Part shown: in pieces, positions 13,701 to 23,571 of the stretch
Numbering within the stretch: position 1 is the stretch's first letter
Layout of the letters: the number at the start of each line of letters is the position of its first letter
Source: Echinometra lucunter
Lineage: Eukaryota > Echinodermata > Echinoidea > Camarodonta > Echinometridae
Assembly (NCBI GenBank): GCA_029962745.1
Contig: CM057154.1
Coordinates: 18,246,078-18,310,077, forward strand
Length of the DNA: 64,000 bases
Direction: 5' to 3'
Notes under the pieces: model-generated
What the model saw: the letters and a program-made list of their open reading frames with translations, nothing else
Databases searched by the model: none
Told to the model about the DNA's origin: nothing
Translations under genes and position numbers: made by a program

Positions 13701-16651
13701 TATTAATTATACTATGCAGTGTAAGACAAAACTAGATGGATGGGAAGGCAGGTCAAGTCAAAGTTAAACAATTCATTTCATTTCACATTTAAAACTTTTC
13801 TAGAGTGATTCTGAAAGTGATATTTGATTAATAAACTCAATCCAAAACAATTAAATGATCATCACATATAATAAATGACTACAACTGCACACAGAAGAAG
13901 GTGACACAATTTTGTTTAACATTTCCCTGGTTGTACCCACAAATACTACACTTACTTATATTCAGCTTGGGCAGGTTGAGCATCCATTACAGCAGAATTT
14001 CTTTGAGTATCCCCCTAGAGTAAAAATATAATGACAGCTGAAAATGAATCCTTCAAAAGATACATCAGGATCAGCAGAGAAAGATGATATAAACTCTTTT
14101 ATTGTCCAAACAAGAGAGTGGGCCTCTTGTAACAGCTCAGCTGACAGTATACAACAGGTGGAATATTGCAGAAACAAAAGTAAAAAAGTTAGGTCAGTTC
14201 TGCAAAACTATTGAACAAGACAACATCCAGCCAATGCCACGCAGCTCTCTCAAATTTTGCCTGGCAACTGGAGCCACTAAATGTGGGTGTCTACGGGAAC
14301 TTGGGCAAAGCTTGGCTCAAGGGCAAACTATTAAAGCTTCAATGACCTGCATCCAGCCTAGGCCACGCCCCCAAAGGATTTGTTTTTCCATTTGATAACA
14401 GCGCAACTGTGCAAGAGGTCAGCCAAACTGTGTTCTTCATATTGATTTGTGTCCTTCTTCAAGCTGCACTTTGGTCCATAAACATTCTGGTAGAATTGCC
14501 ATTTGTGTTTTGTAGTCATTCTGAACGACTGACGACATCACATGTGCCTATGATGGATGGGGGCCAGACAACCCCCCCCCCCCCCCCCCAAAAAAAAAAA
14601 AAAGAAGAAATCAATAAAAATAAAAATAAATAAATTTTAAAAAATAATAAAATGAAATAAAATAAAAAAATAAATAAATATATAAATGAATTAATAAATA
14701 ACCCCAAAAATTATAGCATTTGGGTTTCTCTAACAAACATAACAGATTATTACTCGAACATCATTCATACATGTTTATCACTGAAATATTTCCTCTGTTC
14801 CACTTAGGATTAGCTTTAAAACTAACACTGTTCACAAATACATTTAGAAGACCTCCGTGTTAAAGTTTTTAACACACTTCCTACTGAGTTACATGTACAT
14901 ACACATGTATCTCATTGAATGCACTGTACAATGTACATCCCCCCACCCCCTCCAAGTTCTGGTCATCAGAGGGTTATTCCTTAGGATATGAAAGGCTTAT
15001 CTTGATGGGTGGCAAATAGCAATCAACAGAGCTGTTAAGAAGTAAATATTCAAAAAGGTTTTAGTGAGAGATAAATGACGAATGGGCAGTAACATTACCC
15101 TCTAAAATTATGCAAAAATTATTGCATAATCAAAGAGAGTTCCCAATCCTGCTTTGTTTGTACCTGATAAAATTAAGTAGCAAATGACGTCATACGGTGT
15201 AAATCCCCGCCCCTGGGGGATCCTTTTGTATCATTTTATCAGAGTTTTTCCATGACAAGTAAAAATGCATGATTCATTATTGCAAGTACAATCCAAATAT
15301 TCAGTTGTCTTAATAAAAAAAAATAATCACAAAAGTAATTCACTGGCTTGCCCAAACCTATGTGTAATTTCTTTTTATCAAATGATTCCATCCAATGAAA
15401 CAAAGAAGAAAAAGAAAAAAAAATAAAATCTAAAAAATGGTAGAGTAGGGGGCTAGGGGCATACCCTACTATCATTGTTTCATCTCAAATCCATTATCAA
15501 ACAATGTTTACTACTATTGATGAATAATGCCAAAATGAATTACTGAAAACTAATCTTGCTTCTTCTTAACATTTAACACCAACAAATTCATTATTCCATA
15601 GCTGAATGCAATTGTATGATTCTGCCTATAATATCAGTCACAAATCACAGCTTGGTTTTCATTTCTTGTTAAGATTTAACACCAACAAATTCATTATTCC
15701 ATAGCTGAATGCAATCGTATGATTTGGCCTATGATATCAGTCACAAATCACAGCTTGGTTTTTATTTCAAAACAAAAAGCTTGGCAAGATATTTTGATGA
15801 AAATATTTTGAAAGCTTACTTTTTATCTACGGCACATACACAAGGTCATAGTTCCAAAGTAAAGTGTCAGTGGTACACTGTACATGTAGTCAGATTTGAT
15901 TTAACTTTGTAATGATATACACGTACATGAAGACCAGTGTTCATTTTTTTCTTTTGTTTTTAGTAGATTAATTTATAAGAAGAAATGACCAGTCCCCCTT
16001 TCTCACTGTCTACTTTGGCTGCAAAAACTGAAACATGTACATATACCTTATACAGAGGTACCAGTATTCAAGGTAAACTTTGGGTTTGCAATTCCACTAG
16101 AGGGGGAAAGAACTTAATAGTATCTTATTTTTGCTTATTATCCTGCTGCTGAGCAACTAAAAGTAAAGAAATCTGAAAAAACTAGACGAATCTTCGACAT
16201 CTATGACCTTTGACCTTTGCCCTTGTGACCCCCAAATCTACTAAGATCATTGTTCCTCCCATATGCATGCATGAGCCAAGTTTGAAGTTGATCTGTCAAA
16301 TGGTTTTTAAGTTATCGCGAGAACGAGCCATTTTCATGTACACCGCATGTACCAGAAAAAGAGGAATGGCGGATTTTCAGTACTTTACCTTCGAAAAGTA
16401 TGTAATTTTCTACATCAATTCTGGCAATTAGCAACATACTGTACATGTATTCCGGTTTTTAACTTTCTAAACATTTTGTGCAACAATGACACAATCATCA
16501 TAATCATTAGTACTAATAATCATATAAATCATCAACATCTCCCCCTTATAGTCATCATCCTTTTTACTACAATCATTGTAATTATCCTCTATGTAATAAC
16601 CACCATCAGTATCCAAATCCTCACGATCATTACACCTACAGTCATCATCAT

Positions 16652-16701
<50 letters not shown>

Positions 16702-18975
16702 CAAACATCATCATTAGCACATTCATCACCGTCGTCATCACAGCCATCATCATATTAAACTCTATTTACACTCACTTTCTGGAGCGCTCCCCACTTGAGC
16801 GCTCTGGCGGGGAACGCTCTAGACTACTTCTGTTCACACTTACTTCCTAAAGCATGGAGCGCTCTAACGTCCATTAGAGAAACTGCTCCTGTTGCTATGA
16901 CAGCACAGGTCAGCAGGTCCAATTTTTCCTGCCAAATCTCCCTGTATTAGCCTTCCCGATCATCAATACAAATACTTCTGTTTGTTTCTTTACTAATTTA
17001 TATCATCTTGTGTTTCTTTCCTTTCTTAAGTTATGTCCGCATTGTTTACGTGGTTTACTCTTCTGTGTCCTTCCTCATGTAATCGTGTTTTATCATCTTC
17101 TAATTCTTATTCTTTGTTTTAATTTTAAGTTTTTTAAATTCCTTTTTCTTATGTTTCTCTTTGATTTTAATCCTTTTTATTATCTGTAATATTCCTTGTT
17201 TTCATTCCATCCATCTCTATCTTACATTATGTTTCCTTTGTTTTTAAACTTTATTCTCTATCTTTCCCTATGTTATTCCTTGTTATATTCTATCTGTCTC
17301 TATCCATCTTTGCTTATCTTCCTCTTTGTATTTATGCTTACCGTATCTTTCCTCATTTATCCCTCCTTTTGTTATTCCTTCTTTCCACTCTACATCTATC
17401 TCTATTTCCTTATATTTCTTTATGTTTCTGTTATCTTTTCTCACTATCCTTGGTTATTGTATTCCTTGTTTTCATGTTTCTGTTTTTAATTCTTCTATTA
17501 TCTTCTCTTTCTATCCTTTATACTGTATGTTATTCCTTGGACCTTGTGGAAGATTAGCCTTGTGCTAAACAAGTTATCCAATAAAGTCTACTACTACTTG
17601 TTTCTCTTGTGTATCTGTTATTCTTTGAATTTTCAACAGTTATCTTCCATTTCTACCATTTCCTAAGTTTTACCTTCCCGTGTTATCTGACACACACTTC
17701 CGGTTGTGGACCACTTTCTGGACCACTTCTGTTTACACTACACACTAGAGCGGTTGTAGAGTGCTCCACCAAGGAACTGCTCCAGAAGACCACATCGTGA
17801 GGTGGTCTTCTGGACCACTTTAAAGTGGTCCATTGGAGGCACTTCCTAGAGTGGTTTGTCTGTTTACACTAATCTTACTATTGATCTTAGAGCGCTCTAG
17901 CAAGTGAGTGTAAACAGGGTCATATTCATGACCATCTTTTGGAGAAAAAAATTAAACATACCTGTACCATGCTATTCTAACATTCAGTCTTAGACGTTTT
18001 TAAGAAAATCACAAAACTTAGTCAAAACCACAAAAACCTTAAACTTTTTAATTAAAGGCATTGGTTAACATTGTTATAATTTTTAAAAAACTCATTTTGC
18101 TACTTTAATTTATGGATAAACATAAGGGTTATAGTGTAAAAATACCAGTCTGAAAGTTTCAAAGTATAAGTAGGCCTATAAGGTTATAATATCCACAGGA
18201 AGTATTTTTGAATATTAGAAATGTGAACCAATGTGTGAAAAATATATAGATCCAAGGCCTAGGGTCAGTGCAAAGACTAGACGCAAGGGGTGCGCATGCG
18301 CGCATGGCTCACTGGACCGTACTGTACCGTACACATGGAGGGAGGCAGATAACATTTTTTCTTAACTCACACAAAAACGGTCCTTTGTCTCCGAGACCAA
18401 AAATAATGAAATCGTGCCTTACTAACACTTTATCATTCCAAATTATGGTTGGTTTCATCGTTTTTTAGTACAAATACAAGTACTCAAACACATGTTTCAT
18501 CTTAGTTTGAGAATTTTTAAAATCGACTGCTCATAGCCAATGCCTTTATTTAAAGTTTAACGAAGTTAAAGTGGCACTGACAGTCAATACCGGTACAAAT
18601 GGCAATATCTCACAATTAACTCCATGGATTTGGCAACAATCTATTTTCTTATACATCGGCATGCCATCACATTTATTATGAAAAATAAATGTCAGACCTA
18701 TAAATTCCTATTTACTAGCATCAGATCTAACTAGTTCATTTTGGCATATCAAATTCAGAAATGAAAAGTCGAGAGCCACATACCTTGTTCCCGACCAGCG
18801 AACCCTGGCGGGTCAATTCCCCCGATGCTGCGGCTTGCATTCCGGTGGTCTCCCGCTGTCTTGTTCTCGAGTAGCGGCGTCTTGGTGCCACATTGTTTTT
18901 GCTGTGAATTTCGTCATCATCACTTTCCTGATTACTCAACAGTAGAGGCCTTTGCTCATCAGAGTCGTCGCTCAT
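708..18975 (-). CDS. SLC13-family Na+/dicarboxylate (citrate) cotransporter, 5' half, partial
   Basis: This is the first half of a plasma-membrane sodium-coupled di/tricarboxylate transporter (SLC13A2/A3/A5 type). The visible coding exons are 18784-18975, 13956-14014, 12872-12971, 5789-6054, 4911-5037 and 708-903, each with AG/GT borders. The first five join in phase to give 248 residues. Exon 1 (64 aa) is a hydrophilic cytosolic extension, acidic and then Arg-rich. Exon 3 holds the first membrane segment (about residues 97-115). Exon 4 carries [25 protein letters not shown] and [12 protein letters not shown]. Exon 5 carries the sodium-site SNT motif (residues 223-225) within [14 protein letters not shown]. 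The 708-903 exon holds an acidic loop followed by [12 protein letters not shown]. Exon 5 ends in phase 0 while the next exon needs phase 1, so a short exon of 3n+1 nt between about 910 and 4905 is unidentified. The second SNT half lies off the left edge. The family is certain; the paralog is not. Confidence 0.93.
1290..2120. repeat. nested fold-back (inverted-repeat) element
   Basis: The outer arms, about 1290-1460 and 1955-2120, are reverse complements. Shared words include GATGAGGTTTACGG, GGTGAGTCCTGA and CTTGAGAGTGGGTGAAGTCC. Inside lies a second inverted repeat whose arms start near 1527 and end near 1830, both beginning with CTTCACAAAGACTAAGATTG. A block of about 105 bp (about 1783-1885) is tandemly repeated at about 1888-1990 and includes part of both elements. 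This looks like a MITE or fold-back with a local duplication. Confidence 0.8.
3755..4087. mobile_element. PIF/Harbinger-like MITE with TTA target duplication
   Basis: This is a 333-bp element with terminal inverted repeats. The left end AGGTTTGTTCAGATATGA is matched by the reverse complement of the right end, followed in both by GACAAATCCCTGC. It is flanked by TTA at 3752-3754 and 4088-4090, the 3-bp duplication type known for PIF/Harbinger. There is no coding capacity. Confidence 0.72.
4380..4639 (-). pseudogene. decayed copy of SLC13 exon 5, split by a LINE tail
   Basis: Two pieces match exon 5 (4911-5037). The piece at 4583-4639 reads [16 protein letters not shown] on the minus strand, against [16 protein letters not shown]. 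The piece at 4380-4405 matches the DQRK end of exon 5 including its splice-donor neighbourhood. Between them sits a 3' LINE fragment ending in a (CCAAA)n tail, with a candidate ACGAC duplication on both sides. The exon copy therefore existed before the LINE insertion and is now non-functional. Confidence 0.65.
4411..4582 (+). mobile_element. 3' end of a LINE with (CCAAA)n tail
   Basis: This is an AT-rich 3' segment with an AATAAAG-type signal (about 4540-4546), ending in five CCAAA-type units at 4558-4582. Short tandem tails of this kind are typical of L2/CR1-like non-LTR elements. The insertion interrupts the decayed SLC13 exon 5 copy. The element family was not identified. Confidence 0.5.
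6176..6229 (-). pseudogene. decayed partial copy of SLC13 exon 4
   Basis: This stretch lies about 120 bp upstream (in gene sense) of the real exon 4. Read on the minus strand it starts after an AAG acceptor-like dinucleotide and translates as [17 protein letters not shown], against [17 protein letters not shown] in exon 4. Similarity stops after about 17 codons. Most base differences are silent or conservative, so the copy was probably coding for some time after duplication. It is too short to replace exon 4 and has no matching donor in register. Confidence 0.7.
6882..6937. repeat. (TC)n microsatellite
   Basis: A CT/TC dinucleotide run with minor interruptions in an SLC13 intron. Similar TC-rich tracts lie at 7319-7356 and 7605-7745. 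Short open frames rich in Ser and Leu in these tracts are artefacts. Confidence 0.9.
7461..7599. mobile_element. short palindromic MITE
   Basis: A 139-bp inverted repeat. The left end GGGGAGTGTTTCATGAAGAG matches the reverse complement of the right end with two differences. The next bases in both arms include the smaller palindrome GGTGAaaaTCAC. It lies between two TC-rich tracts. No clear target duplication was seen. Confidence 0.7.
8031..9410. repeat. 1.2-1.4 kb segmental tandem duplication, copy 1
   Basis: This block is repeated at 9895-11067 in the same orientation within one SLC13 intron. Shared landmarks, in order, are GCTACAAGAGATCG, ACCAATTGACCACATG, a C-rich run, a GTATATGAGGAGATAT block, GAGTGAGGCATCAACTGGAA and CCAGACGCCAAGAAACCAT. 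The block ends in a tRNA-derived SINE. Copy 1 has about 230 bp (about 8095-8330) that is absent from copy 2. Confidence 0.85.
9253..9405 (+). mobile_element. tRNA-derived SINE (intact head)
   Basis: The element starts GAGGTGTCGTGGTCCAGTGG. TGGTCCAGTGG fits the RNA polymerase III box A, and a degenerate box B (GTTTGAGTCCC) lies about 45 bp downstream. A non-tRNA body follows. The same head occurs at 11028 (plus, interrupted) and near 44918 (minus). The box B mismatch argues against a live tRNA gene. Confidence 0.65.
9601..9880 (+). repeat. dispersed repeat, copy A
   Basis: This roughly 280-bp block recurs in opposite orientation at 19848-20138. Shared features are paired TGACGTCA-like sites, a CGCGCA/TGCGCAAGGTATAATAC core, GGGTACCCACTTTTAC and an end near TTCTCGATCATAT. 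The other copy is the better preserved. Confidence 0.8.
9895..11067. repeat. segmental tandem duplication, copy 2
   Basis: Second copy of the block at 8031-9410, with point differences and small deletions. Its terminal SINE is cut by the mariner-like MITE at 11069-11659. Confidence 0.85.
11028..11068 (+). mobile_element. tRNA-derived SINE head, interrupted
   Basis: Same head as at 9253 (AGGTGTCGTGGTCTAGTGG), broken after about 40 bp by the TA-flanked MITE. SINE-like sequence may resume after 11661, but I cannot align it confidently. Confidence 0.6.
11069..11659. mobile_element. mariner/Tc1-like MITE with long terminal inverted repeats
   Basis: A 591-bp element with inverted repeats of roughly 170 bp. 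The ends are CAAGGTGGCCCAGAAAG (left) and CAGGGTGGCCCAGAAAG (right, reverse complemented). It is flanked by TA at 11067-11068 and 11660-11661. The CAGGGTG-type terminus with TA duplication is typical of the Tc1/mariner superfamily. Internal arm words include TTCAGCGAGATGAATAACAT and TGTTAGGGCTCATT. No transposase frame is present. Confidence 0.85.
13155..13472. mobile_element. MITE-like element with 22-bp inverted ends
   Basis: The ends are CAGTCGTGGGCTTTCATGGG and its reverse complement, spaced 318 bp apart between SLC13 exons 2 and 3. No matching target duplication was found at the borders, so the superfamily is open. Confidence 0.65.
14570..14702. repeat. C run, A run and AT-rich low-complexity tract
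   Basis: A run of about 19 C is followed by an A run and an A/T-only tract of about 100 bp. Base counts in such runs are unreliable. No gene is seen between 14015 and 16640. Confidence 0.8.
16643..16702. repeat. (ATC)n microsatellite
   Basis: A trinucleotide repeat, (ATC)n, sitting in a wider ATC-rich region. The Ile-rich open frame over it is an artefact. Confidence 0.9.
16757..17919. mobile_element. 1.16 kb inverted-repeat element with GAGCGCTC motifs
   Basis: The left end has TTTACACTCACTTTCTGGAG and the right end has its reverse-complement counterpart (GCTCTAGCAAGTGAGTGTAAA). Subterminal GAGCGCTC palindromes and TTTACACT words recur at both ends. TCATATT lies just outside each end (16750-16756 and 17920-17926), a possible target duplication, although the left terminus carries a few extra bases. 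The centre (about 16920-17680) is T-rich with no plausible gene. Confidence 0.62.
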
Positions 18976-19160
18976 ATTTTCTCTTAAGAAAGAATGGCTA
19001 CATTGTGAATGTGATTGTGGTACATTCGTGAAAACTTTAAAATAAAAATGTTAAAAACTAAAACGACGATCCGCAAAACACAATTTGACGTGACTAGTCT
19101 TCGATTCATACTCGGGTAAAACTATTTGAAACTTGGCAGTAAAGTTAAATTTGTTCTGTG
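18976..19160 (-). promoter_or_regulatory. probable SLC13 5' UTR/promoter area
   Basis: This lies immediately upstream of the SLC13 start codon at 18973-18975. It is AT-rich with no TATA box I would trust. The transcription start cannot be placed. The call rests only on position. Confidence 0.35.
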
Positions 19161-19847
19161 AGCAAATGTACTTAAGTGCAATTCTAATGATTCATTTCAT
19201 CACCACTCTTCTATACTACCTCTTTAATTGAACTATACTTCTTAAAATCTTGTGATATATAGACAAATCTCTTTTTACTTTCTTCACAGCCAATTCATTT
19301 ATCATCTTAGGCTGTACTTAACAGAAAGAAGCAGAATAAGGAAAGAAGATTCCTACTATCAACCCAAACCATCTTATTTATTCATTCATTTATCTTGTTT
19401 TATTTCAACAGGGTGGCCCCATCATTAATAATGCACAGTACTGTTTTCCAGGGGGCCCTGTGTACAAATAGAAGATAACATTCATTCACTTCTTTGTTCA
19501 TTCATTCCATAATCAGATTATCATCTATCCATTCTCTAGTTGTTCATTTTCTAATTCAACCAATCATTCAATAACTCATATTATAAATCATTCGTCATCA
19601 ATTTATGCAATGATTCATACACCCCTTCAATAATTCTATCATTTATTTCCTAATTAATCAATCTGTCATCCGCTCATTAATCTATCATTAAATTCACTCC
19701 ATCAATCAATCATACATTCACTCATGTTCTACTCAATTTTTCAACATTCCTTCATTCACCTATTCATTCATCCATTCAATCACTAGCAAAAGCTGTAACA
19801 TGATAAATATGGTTAAAGTGATTACACAATGGTAATTTTTTTTATAT

Positions 19848-20138
19848 ATATATGATCGAGAACAGAATTCTAAGAATAACATTAAAATTTTGATGATTTT
19901 CAATCAAAATCAATGCATTTTGGCTAATTTTCTCTTAAAAAGTCAAGAGTTGACCAAAAAATTTGAGTATGAGGTATGACGTAAAAGTGGGTACCCAGCT
20001 TCGCGCATTGCAGTTGTGCTGCGCGCTAGACTGTACAATGTGTATTATACCTTGCGCGCATTTTGCTAGAAGTGCGCGACAAGGTACCCACTTTGACGTC
20101 ATTTTGATGTCAAAGTGGGTACCCAGTTGAAACTGGGT
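19848..20138 (-). repeat. dispersed repeat, copy B (inverted relative to 9601)
   Basis: Reverse-complement copy of 9601-9880. It contains a long palindrome: GGTACCCACTTTGACGTCA, a short spacer, then TGATGTCAAAGTGGGTACC. Paired TGACGTCA-type (CRE-like) sites sit at its core. It lies upstream of the SLC13 gene. Confidence 0.8.
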
Positions 20139-20754
20139 CACAGCTGAGGGGTCAAAAATATTCTGAAATCTTACCACATTTTAGGGGTTTCCTAGGCAAT
20201 GCGAATTTTAAAAAAAACTTTAGGCAGATGATTTTCTGCTAATAAAATCATGCTCTTTTAAATGAACTAACATTGTTTCAGCATTGGGTACCCCCTTTAA
20301 GACTGGCCTTAGGAGTCCTGCCTATCTTAGGAGCCAAGGTGTTATAGCAAAGAAGTTTCACTTTCCACCTACACATCTAAAAATACAAAACACACATATA
20401 TAGAAAACATTATATCAGTAGCTGACAGGATTTTTCAAGACAAATCGATTTATTGAAATCAAATAATAATACTTTTGACTGTTACTTATATAAAACGCTG
20501 TTCTGCTGGTGATGTCCTGATGAGCTTTTACAAAATTCACTGCATTTCCGAGTGTGTAAGATCCTGAATAACCCTCATATTACTAGGTGGCCAAAACGAT
20601 TCATGGATTATCCTACAGTTGAGTGTGTGTGGAAAACTTGCGTGTAGCAAACTCCGAAGTGAATATTGAACATATTGGCCTATGCAGGGTCCTGTCAAGA
20701 GCACATGTCTGGTTACCAAGCACAAAATAGTTGTTGGTCTCCATGCTAACACAA

Positions 20755-20990
20755 CATGTAACATAAAAAGATATAATCTTACGATCAATTGCAACTCTTT
20801 TGTACATAGATTGCCATAGACCTACGATTAATATCAATCATACGATTGATTGTATTTTTTTATGTTACAGGGCCCAGGGGGGTGTAACATAAAGAGCTAC
20901 AATCAATCTTACAATCAATTGTATCTCTTTAGTACATGGTTTGCCATAGACTTACAATTGATATCAATCGTAAGATTGATTGTATGTTTT
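20755..20990. repeat. two palindromic units in tandem
   Basis: Two copies of about 105 bp, starting with TGTAACATAAA near 20756 and 20882 and separated by GGGCCCAGGGGGG. Each is itself a palindrome (ATCAATC, GATTGAT and ATTGATATCAAT words) and ends in GATTGATTGTAT-like sequence. This is MITE-like. Confidence 0.7.
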
Positions 20991-21015
20991 ATCTGTTTCT
21001 GTTAACTTCATCCAC

Positions 21016-21200
21016 GAAACTCTGCACCAGAGACACTTCTGTCAAAAGCATTGTGAAGCTATTCAGACTTTCCTCAAGAAACCCTGCGACAGAGAAACTT
21101 CTGTCAAAAGCACTGTGAAGCTATTTAGACTTTCCTCAAGAAACCCTGCAACAGAGACACTTCTGTCAAAAGCACTGTGAAGCCGGACTTCCTCAAGAAA
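21016..21200. repeat. 62-bp tandem repeat, three copies
   Basis: Units start at 21016, 21078 and 21140 with GAAACYCTGC and share ACTTCTGTCAAAAGCA and AGACTTTCCTCAA. The last unit is shortened. A period of 62 is not a multiple of three, so the open frames across it are incidental. Confidence 0.85.
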
Positions 21201-23571
21201 AGAAATACATTTTTGAAGTCGAAAATAGAGCTATTGCTTGCAGACTAAACACAAAAAGACAAACTTGTTCATATTCATTTAGCATTTTGATTAAGGGTCA
21301 ATACCTAAACTGAGACATAAATTTGAACTATTGAGATATGTCTGGCAATATCTTTGAATCTGATTTCATGATGAACATGATCGATAGAAAGACCAATGCA
21401 ACTTCAATTCGAATCATTTAAACTTCAATAAGCAGCCGAGAAGGTAATGTTCTTCATTCAAAAATGAATATTCCTATTTACAAACAACTTTTCTCTTACA
21501 GAGAAAACAAAAACATGATCTTGGGAGGCCATATAATGTACATGGATAGCGAGAGTGGTCATGTGCCACAAGGCACCCAAATCAAATGCAAGCACAAGCA
21601 TAATTATCTGACAGCCACACAATAACCTCGGCCCATAATGAAATTGCTTGAATGTCATGAAAGGAAAACATGTTACAAAAGATAACAAAAACTCGCTCAA
21701 AGAGAAATTATACAAAATCTGATCGCGATGAACAGTGTTGGCATGTAAAGGTGATCTTTCAGACTGTCAAATCGGCATCTTTCACATACAGTGTACTTCA
21801 TTTCAATATCATTTTTGCAAGTTTGTTTTCAGGGCGTTTCTTCATTTGTGGCAACACCATATAATCTGCACTGTATAAGCTTAAAATGCAAAATAACTTT
21901 TCTTCTGTTATTTCACACAAGTTTTCAAATGTTCAGATATCCTAAGTTATTGAATCCATTGACCTTATCAAGCAGTAAGCAAACGTGGAAGCTGGCAGGC
22001 TTTTCATTTCAACCCTTGCTTTATGAATATGTTTTCAACATGTACAATTAAATGATACAAAATGATCACTTTTCCAAATGTTATGTGCAACATGATACCT
22101 TAAAAAAGAAAGAAGAAAAAAAAAAAAAAAAACACATGGAATTAAATTATAAGGTTTATGCAGTTTGTACCCCGTAGGTACCAAAAGCAAGTATTCAAAA
22201 AATTGTATGAATAAATATAATCATCACAATTCTAAACTCCTTGTACATCTCAAACAACATGTTTTTCTAAGCTTTCGAAAAATAGAGTTATCATTTTCAT
22301 CAAAGATTTCCAAAGATGTCACAAATGTCACATAGTACCTTTAAATACACTGAAATCATGAACTAACATTTCACAGATTAATTTAGATTTTCAATATATA
22401 TAATTTTTCATTATTTTTTCAAATATAATAATCACAGTAAAGCAAAAAATGATGAGAGAAAAGTTGCAGTATCAAACAAACACAAAACTTAACAAGCAAA
22501 CTTAAAAAACAACATTGCAAATGTAATAAGCTCTTTGAAAGATATTTCTAACATGACTTTTTTCTTCTCATACATTTTCTTTTGTCATAAACCTACCATA
22601 GCAAACTCATTTCACACCTACAAATAAAGACCATTTTCAGGACATGGAAGCAGAGTATGATGCAAGTTATGGACATAGCAAACTAACACAATAGCTATAT
22701 AACACTTATAATGAATCTTTGTGCTGCAGTATCATGCATTTGTGCATATTCCACAAACAGGTTGACGTATAGAGGCCACAGTGCTTATCTATAGGGCCAC
22801 AGAAACATTGCATGCACAATAAATTCCTTATTTCATACATGGGAACAAGTCTTCTATTCTTTTTTTCTTCTTCTAATTTTCAATAAAGTTTATTCCAGGT
22901 TTATGCACATTGATCTCTTGCACATTTCCCTGTAGAATTCACACTCTCGATTCTGGATCACTGATGGCAAATACTGAAAATTGCTTGATGCATGAAAATC
23001 TGCATGAACTCGTTATCCATATTCTTCTGAAAATACCTTCACACTAACATTAGCAATTCAAGCAAATACTCTGCCTTCCAGGCTTCTGATAACAAACTAT
23101 CACCACATGAACAGTGACATTCAAAATACACCTTATCAACCCTGCCAGTAAAATGGGAATTCAAGTAAATTTCTCATGCCACATTCAATACATAGTCATG
23201 CATAATCCTTTGTTATTCATCTATAAGATAAAGTAATATATGATTGGGATATAACATATCTTCACAATATATACTTCTTTATATACTGGCAGAGGACTCC
23301 AAGAGGATATATACTACATGAAACAAGAACACTGCATCAATTTAAACTCTTTCAAAAGCTTTTCCCCATCTTTTCCTGTAATCATGAATAATACAAACGA
23401 TTCCGATTGGAGTTTCTTTCCAGCTCTGTCTTGGCTTGCAAAGCACTGCATTCCAACCTCGGCTCAACTGAATGATTACATTGTATGCAAAGTTCAGGAT
23501 CTATGACCTTACTACCACACAATATTATAATATACTTTTTATTCATATGATGGGGGCTAAGAGTTACGGTG

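Larger units (their letters stand above)
19161..23571. other. SLC13-RNF10 intergenic region with RNF10 3' UTR
   Basis: No coding exon is seen. The RNF10 3' UTR occupies the right part. Candidate minus-strand AATAAA signals lie at 22889-22894 and, close to the stop, at 23538-23543. The left part holds ATTCATTC-rich DNA (19380-19790), a dispersed repeat (19848-20138), palindromic repeats (20755-20990) and a 62-bp tandem repeat (21016-21200). Confidence 0.55.

Noticed and set aside
16347..16850. 167-codon plus-strand open frame rich in Ile
   Set aside because: It is the (ATC)n microsatellite translated; no start context or domain.
17196..17568. Overlapping open frames of aromatic and hydrophobic residues
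   Set aside because: T-rich core of the inverted-repeat element; three overlapping frames are open, as expected from composition.
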